Program-made: the position numbers and the translations under genes | NCBI GenBank assembly: GCA_039881045.1 | Contig: JAYWVB010000016.1 | Location: 186,001 to 250,000 of the forward strand | DNA: 64,000 bases | From: Chaetomium olivaceum | Lineage: Eukaryota; Ascomycota; Sordariomycetes; Sordariales; Chaetomiaceae | Direction of reading: 5' to 3' | The notes under the pieces: model-generated | The model's input: only the letters and a program-made list of their open reading frames with translations | What the model was told of the DNA's origin: nothing | The model's database searches: none | Shown: piece by piece, positions 59,401 through 64,000 of the stretch | Position numbering within the stretch: position 1 is the stretch's first letter | How the letters are laid out: each line of letters begins with the position of its first letter

Positions 59401-61552
59401 GCCTTTGGCCAAAGGCGTACTTCAGCGAGGCTCTCATGATCTCCATCAGCCTGTCCTGAACCATGGAGTGCCTCAACTTGGTGTCCTCTGGTAACCCGAC
59501 CGTGAGCTTGTTGGCGTCTCCCGTGTAGTATGAGGTCGCGAGTGTGATGGCACCAACATAGTCACCATTCTCCATGAGTGCGATGAGCCGGTCAGCCCAG
59601 TTGGACAAGGCTCCTATTGATATGTCGTTCAGCCCAAGGAGGAAGAGCCGCCCTTTGTAAGTCCTGAAGCTCATATAAAATGCATCAGCAACAACGCCGT
59701 GCATCGAGGGATCTTCCTCGTCGAGCTGCTCCACCAAGGTGTTGAGTTGCTTCGAGAATAGGTCGACGTGATAGATATGTTTGTGGATGAGGTCAAAGGC
59801 CTCAGTCATGCGCATGCTCCGGTCTTCGAGGACAATGAGCCGCTGAGAAATGGTCAACACGGTCAAAACTGACCGGCTTAGCCATTGCACTGCGACGATA
59901 GCTTCCTCGCACTTCCAACGGCTCCGTGCCCGGAATCTCAAGCTCGGTGGCTTATCCTTATCCTCAGAGGGGATCTCGTCCACATCAAGAACGGTCAGGA
60001 CATTCGACCAGCAGTACACCAGCTTGACTTTAGAGATATGACTTCCTGTGACGGGATCTGCCACTTTTAATTTGACGCCAGGAAACCAGGCAAGACACCC
60101 CGTCATGGCGCTGTGAGCAGCAACTTCCTTTGGCCGCGCAGATTTGTGTTGAGTCTGAGCAATAGGAGTAGTAGATACGATGACGAGCAAGTAGGGAGTA
60201 AGCATTGCGGTCAACCCCAAGCCATCGGTAGCCATCTCAACGTTGCCGAGAGGTAATGAGGCAAACGCTAGGACGGTGCTTGGCTTCAACGTCTTCCCAG
60301 GTGGAGGTTTTGAGTCCGGGTATCGACCCAGTATTCGAGTTGTTTTCACGGTTCTGCCAAGTGCTCCGGTGCCCCTGGTCGCGAGATGTGAGAATGCCAT
60401 TCCTCGGTCATCGGCAGAGACCAGAGCCGTGTGTCGGGTACCGAGGAAGCCCAAGTGGGTGACTTTGACATTCGGGATATGGCCGTCGGCTGCCTTGCTG
60501 GTCTGTTGCACTGGGTCCAAGTGCGGGATGCTAAGGAACGGCTTCACAGCAGCTCGCGTGGTGTCCCATGTGAATATGTTACCGTTCGCGTGCCCACCGG
60601 CGATGGTGGTATGGTCTGCGGATACTGCGATCGCGGTAATGGACCCGGATTCAACGGCTAGGGAAGGTCAATACCAAGGTGCGCAAGCACGGGAGGACAG
60701 CCTAACCTTTAGTTCCCGGCCCTATTATCATCTTGATATTCTGATTGTAGTCAAACATCAAGATGATGCCTTTCGAAGTGCCCAATACTATGGTGGCCGA
60801 GACTGCAAGGCACGTTGGAGTCCCAAAATTCCTTCGGCCTGCCTCGGAAAACACCTGCCCATTAAGCTTCTTCAGCTTCGTCCAGCGCACAACCTCCCAT
60901 GGTGGTGACGGCGTTTCGGTGTCCCCTGGGTCCAGCAGCAACTGGCTGCTCATCGACACGTTCCGGCTGTGGGTGGATAGGAACGCGGGGGACGAGGGTC
61001 TTGGCGAGGAGAGATATGGTGAAGCAATACGGGACTGGAATCTTTGGTCGAAGGGCCGGAACGATGGCGTGGGACTGGCTATGCCGGGCCGGGAAGCGAG
61101 AGAGGGGAGCATGCTGCTGCCGGGGGAGGAGATCACGGAGCCCTGCATTGGGCGTGAGCCATTAGTAGCCACTCTGCCACAAGCAACTTCTTCCAATGTA
61201 CCTGTATAGAGGGCGAGTCATCCGGAACGGAGAGCAGGGAACCCATGGGACTCGCCGCACGCCGTGATATGGCATCGGTTGAACCATCTTCTGACGGCGT
61301 CTCGTGCTCTACTACGAGCAGTTCTCTGTAGCGATGTGCGATGGAGCTAGGGCCGGCAGGGGGTGCAGCGGAGTCATTGCTAGTATCCTCCTCCTCTTCC
61401 AGAATGTCGGCGATATGATCCTCATCTCGGTCGCCCTTCACTGTCTCCTGGTCGCTCGAGCTCGAATCTTGGTCGTCTGCTCGGGGCAGCTCTGGTTCGT
61501 CGGCCATGGCGTCCATGGAGCCACCCTCCTCCCGGGGTTGACTCAAACTCAT
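56462..61552 (-). CDS. vps8: VPS8, CORVET tethering complex subunit
   Basis: Rab5-binding subunit of the CORVET complex that tethers early endosomes. 1660 residues: an acidic N-terminus, a WD40/beta-propeller-like part (VVLGTSKGIILMFDY, ITAIAVSADHTTIAGGHANG), a long alpha-solenoid, and a C-terminal RING-H2-type finger (CEACARRVW near the loop start, then ACRHIYHQSCLETLL and YRCPID). A low-complexity Gly/Lys/Glu insertion of about 120 residues lies inside the RING between the first cysteine pair and CRHIYH. Exons: 61552-61202, 61142-60707, 60657-56462, GT-AG, summing to 1661 codons with no frame correction. An open frame further upstream in another frame is not part of the gene. Confidence 0.93.
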
Positions 61553-61959
61553 CGGGTGTCAGGGGCGAGAGGCATTGCTCCGAGGAGGCCGGTTGGGTGG
61601 CGTGAGAAGCTGAGAAGGTGAGAAGGCTATCTTTATCCAGTTCGCGATTCGGCGAGGGACATGGGATGGCGCGGCTTTTGGCGTGGGCGGGTTTCGGCGC
61701 TCGCTGAACAACGAGTGGCGGAGCTGCCACTAGTAGCAGTTCGGGAGAAACGATAGATTTGGTGAATAAACTTGACAAAAAAGAGTCAAGCTTGTTTGGT
61801 GTTTTGGCGCATCGGGGATACTGCAAGTCCAAACATTCATCAATGGATACCTCCAAGCAACTGCGCAGCTCCCCTGCAGCCCGCCCCAATCATAGGTCCA
61901 CTGAGGGCGCTGAACCCAGTGGGGAAGCAGTTGATCGGCCGCTGGCAAGGCTGGGTGGG

Positions 61960-61973
61960 TCTTATCGATAAGG
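61960..61973. promoter_or_regulatory. Palindromic element TCTTATCGATAAGG (copy 2)
   Basis: Identical over 14 bases to the element at 33522-33535 and likewise in a divergent promoter, 144 bases upstream of the GPALPP1-like ATG. Function is inferred. Confidence 0.5.
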
Positions 61974-61996
61974 CTAAGAGCAACACGACCTTAGCC
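61972..61996 (+). other. Inverted repeat GGCTAAG...CTTAGCC next to palindrome
   Basis: Perfect 7-base arms at 61972-61978 and 61990-61996 with an 11-base loop. It starts at the last bases of the palindrome, the same order as at 33522-33578. Confidence 0.5.
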
Positions 61997-62116
61997 AGGC
62001 ACTTCTCTTTCTCAACTCTTGGGGATCAGACCTTCACGCTCAAACAAACATCACAATTAAATCTTGCTAGTTTCATAACGGACACTATACCGCAGTCTGG
62101 CCACATCACAAGCATT

Positions 62117-63325
62117 ATGGCCTCTATAAACCCACAACTACCACCTCACCTCCAGAAGCGCAAACGGACTCCCGAGGACGAGGCAGAGCTTGGTTCGCCT
62201 CCACCCAAAACTTCCCGTCGAGACAACAACGACGAGATCGCCTTAGACGACGACTCCGACGACGATTTTGGGCCAGCTGCGCCGGCTTCCGCACGCAACA
62301 CGAAAGAGACGATGCCACCAAGAGCAGGGTCATCAATCGGCCCCTCACTACCCCCAGCAATCGCAAACAGCGCGGCCGCGCCGGCAGACAAGAAACGATC
62401 AATTGGTCCCTCTCTCCCACCGACCGCAGCGTCAGGAAACGGTGACGAGATATCTCTCGACTCCGACGACGACACGACCGGCCCAGCCCTGCCCCCAACA
62501 AAAGCCGGCCCCAGCGCACCTCCCAAGCGTGTGCTCGGCCCAGCACCACCGCCAGCCCTTTCCGAGCGACCCCCGACCGGCCCCGATTCCTCTGACGACT
62601 CCGACTCCGACGACGACGGCTGGGGCCCCGCGCTCCCAGGCGCATCCACTAGCACCCGAACCACCTCCACCCTCGGCCCCAACCACCCATCACTCGCCAA
62701 CAACCACCCCGAACCCGCCGCACCCAAACGCGACGACTGGATGCTCGCACCACCCACCAGCAGCGGCCCCCGCGCTCCGGACCCGACCAAGCTCAAGTCG
62801 CGCAAGTTTGCGAGCGGGCCGCGGGCTGCAACAGACGGCAAGCCGGCGGGAGTCAGCTCCATCTGGACGGAAACGCCCGAGGAAAAGTCCCGTCGGCTGG
62901 CCAACGCCGTGCTGGGGCGTGAAGATGCGCACAATACGCCAGCAGATGTTCGGAGGCCGGCGGCCAGCAGTGGCGGGGGTGGGGGTGGTGGTAAACGGGA
63001 TAGTAGCAGCAAGGCGGACGAGGCGCGCATCAAGTCCTACATCGAGCAGACGCGGGGCAAGAGCCTGGTGGCGGAGCACCAGGCGGCGCGGGCGGCGGGG
63101 AAGTCGGCGACGCTGGTGAAATCAGGGGATCATGGGAAGTGGGGAGCTAAGGGCGGCGGCGGTGATGAAGGGCAGGTGGAGGAAGACGATGACCCGAGTA
63201 AGCGGGCGTTTGACTGGGAGAAGGATATGAAAGTGGGTGGGCAGATCAGTGGTTCGCAGAAGAAGGAGTTGTTGAATAGGGCGGCGAATTTTGGGGGGAG
63301 GTTCCAGAGTGGGAAGTATTTGTGA
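62117..63325 (+). CDS. GPALPP1-like protein (GPALPP repeats, DUF3752)
   Basis: 402-residue, mostly disordered, probably nuclear protein. It has repeated short motifs of the type GPSLPP and GPALPP (for example SIGPSLPPA, SIGPSLPPT, TGPALPP) separated by acidic Asp/Ser clusters. The C-terminal DUF3752 region contains WTETPEEKSRR, SLVAEHQAA and FDWEKDMKVGG, ending SGSQKKELLNRAANFGGRF. The human relative GPALPP1 has no settled function. A single exon, with the start at the first Met of the conserved N-terminus (MASINPQLPPHLQ). The frame is open further upstream, but that part overlaps the promoter and looks unconserved. It is divergent from VPS8. No frame correction needed. Confidence 0.88.
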   Translation: MASINPQLPPHLQKRKRTPEDEAELGSPPPKTSRRDNNDEIALDDDSDDDFGPAAPASARNTKETMPPRAGSSIGPSLPPAIANSAAAPADKKRSIGPSLPPTAASGNGDEISLDSDDDTTGPALPPTKAGPSAPPKRVLGPAPPPALSERPPTGPDSSDDSDSDDDGWGPALPGASTSTRTTSTLGPNHPSLANNHPEPAAPKRDDWMLAPPTSSGPRAPDPTKLKSRKFASGPRAATDGKPAGVSSIWTETPEEKSRRLANAVLGREDAHNTPADVRRPAASSGGGGGGGKRDSSSKADEARIKSYIEQTRGKSLVAEHQAARAAGKSATLVKSGDHGKWGAKGGGGDEGQVEEDDDPSKRAFDWEKDMKVGGQISGSQKKELLNRAANFGGRFQSGKYL

Positions 63326-64000
63326 GCTTGTAAAGGGGGGTTTGGATACAGTGAACCATCTGCGTAGGAGTTCAGGGGTATTATTAAATAGATAGGAGGG
63401 ATGTCATAATATACACTCAAGCGATATACACCCTGGAACATAGATATTGCATAGCAAGGTCAAGCGTAATACTCATGTACGCATGGTGCAACGAGTATAT
63501 TCATTCGATTTCAAACACCCATCCAAAATACACACAACACCTTTCCCATCCCAAACCAGGCATCTACCTTTCACCAGCCTAGCCTGCCCACCGGCCTAAC
63601 TTTCTTTCGATCCCGTTTGCTGACCCGCGTCCCTCCACCCGAATAAATCAAGCATCCTGCCCACCCGGCCCATTCAACCCCGATAACTCCATGCTTGTAA
63701 AGGGCAAGTGTGCCTGCCCTCCATAACCCTATAAAGCCAATGTGCTATGCAAATTCCAATACTGAGGAGATGCGAGAGGAAACAGTACAAAAAAAAACAG
63801 AGGAACAGTGAGGGTTGTTCGCCCGCCGGGCGATGCAAACCTCCGCTGCTGATGATATATGGGAGTCCCAACTCGCTGAAATGACAGCCGTCATCCCGGG
63901 CGGTACTCCTTGGCTATAGTTCGAGAATATATGTATGCGAACGCCGGATGTGTGATGGCGTATATGTGCATGTTCACCAACGACATAGCACTGCGTAAGT
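63326..64000. other. Region downstream of GPALPP1-like gene to window end
   Basis: 3' untranslated and intergenic sequence. No supported gene in the last 675 bases. Confidence 0.5.

Larger units (their letters stand above)
61553..62116. promoter_or_regulatory. Divergent promoter, VPS8 / GPALPP1-like gene
   Basis: 564 bases between two divergent start codons. It carries the second copy of the CTTATCGATAAG palindrome and an adjoining inverted repeat. Confidence 0.65.

Noticed and set aside
61422..61889. Upstream open frame that might extend the VPS8 N-terminus
   Set aside because: It is in a different frame from VPS8; joining would need an indel, and the ATG at 61552 already gives a complete gene with exons summing to whole codons.
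62146..63033. Minus-strand open frame of 295 codons opposite the GPALPP1-like gene
   Set aside because: Ser/Gly/Ala-rich complement of a Pro/Ser-rich sequence with no family match.

Overview
The window is nuclear DNA of a filamentous ascomycete. GT-AG introns of about 45-155 bases with CTAAC-like branch sites, GC-rich exons with C/G-ending codons, and the protein families present (fungal Zn2Cys6 factor, CHR transporter, Rlm1-type MADS factor, fumarate reductase joined to cytochrome b5) point to Sordariomycetes. A GC-rich member of Sordariales such as Chaetomiaceae is my inference from protein resemblance; no species is assigned.

Layout. 1-7 kb: 3' part of a Zn2Cys6 transcription factor (+), a chromate transporter (+) and a two-helix mitochondrial membrane protein (-). 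7.6-18.3 kb: the corepressor scaffold SIN3 (-), a small secreted fasciclin-domain protein (-) and a fumarate reductase/cytochrome b5 flavoprotein (+). 18.3-22.7 kb: long non-coding gap. 22.7-29.9 kb: an MFS hexose transporter followed by a GH31 alpha-glucosidase with an unusual membrane-spanning N-terminal extension, both on +. 30.3-34.5 kb: a secreted single-pass membrane protein (-), a 2-oxoglutarate/Fe(II) oxygenase (-) and, divergently, an FRG1 homologue (+). 36.1-38.2 kb: an Rlm1/MEF2-type MADS-box factor (-), then 5.7 kb without genes. 43.9-56.1 kb: TAF1 (-), D-serine dehydratase (+), actin-related protein Arp4 (-), an F-box-like protein (-) and the GPI-synthesis subunit PIG-P (-). 56.4-63.3 kb: CORVET subunit VPS8 (-) and, divergently, a GPALPP1-type protein (+).

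Most genes are unrelated housekeeping or chromatin/transcription functions (SIN3, TAF1, Arp4, MADS factor, VPS8, PIG-P). The clearest functional pairing is the hexose transporter with the alpha-glucosidase, which together would release and import glucose from alpha-glucans.

Two things stand out. First, many otherwise well conserved genes carry single-base indels, mostly one-base losses in or near G/C runs. With each indel allowed for, all exon sums become multiples of three. This looks like sequence or assembly error, though the fumarate reductase gene has about nine and could be a recent pseudogene. Second, the divergent promoters FRG1/oxygenase and GPALPP1/VPS8 share an identical 14-base sequence containing a perfect 12-base palindrome (CTTATCGATAAG). 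In each case it runs straight into an inverted repeat upstream of the plus-strand gene. I know of no description of this arrangement in fungi.
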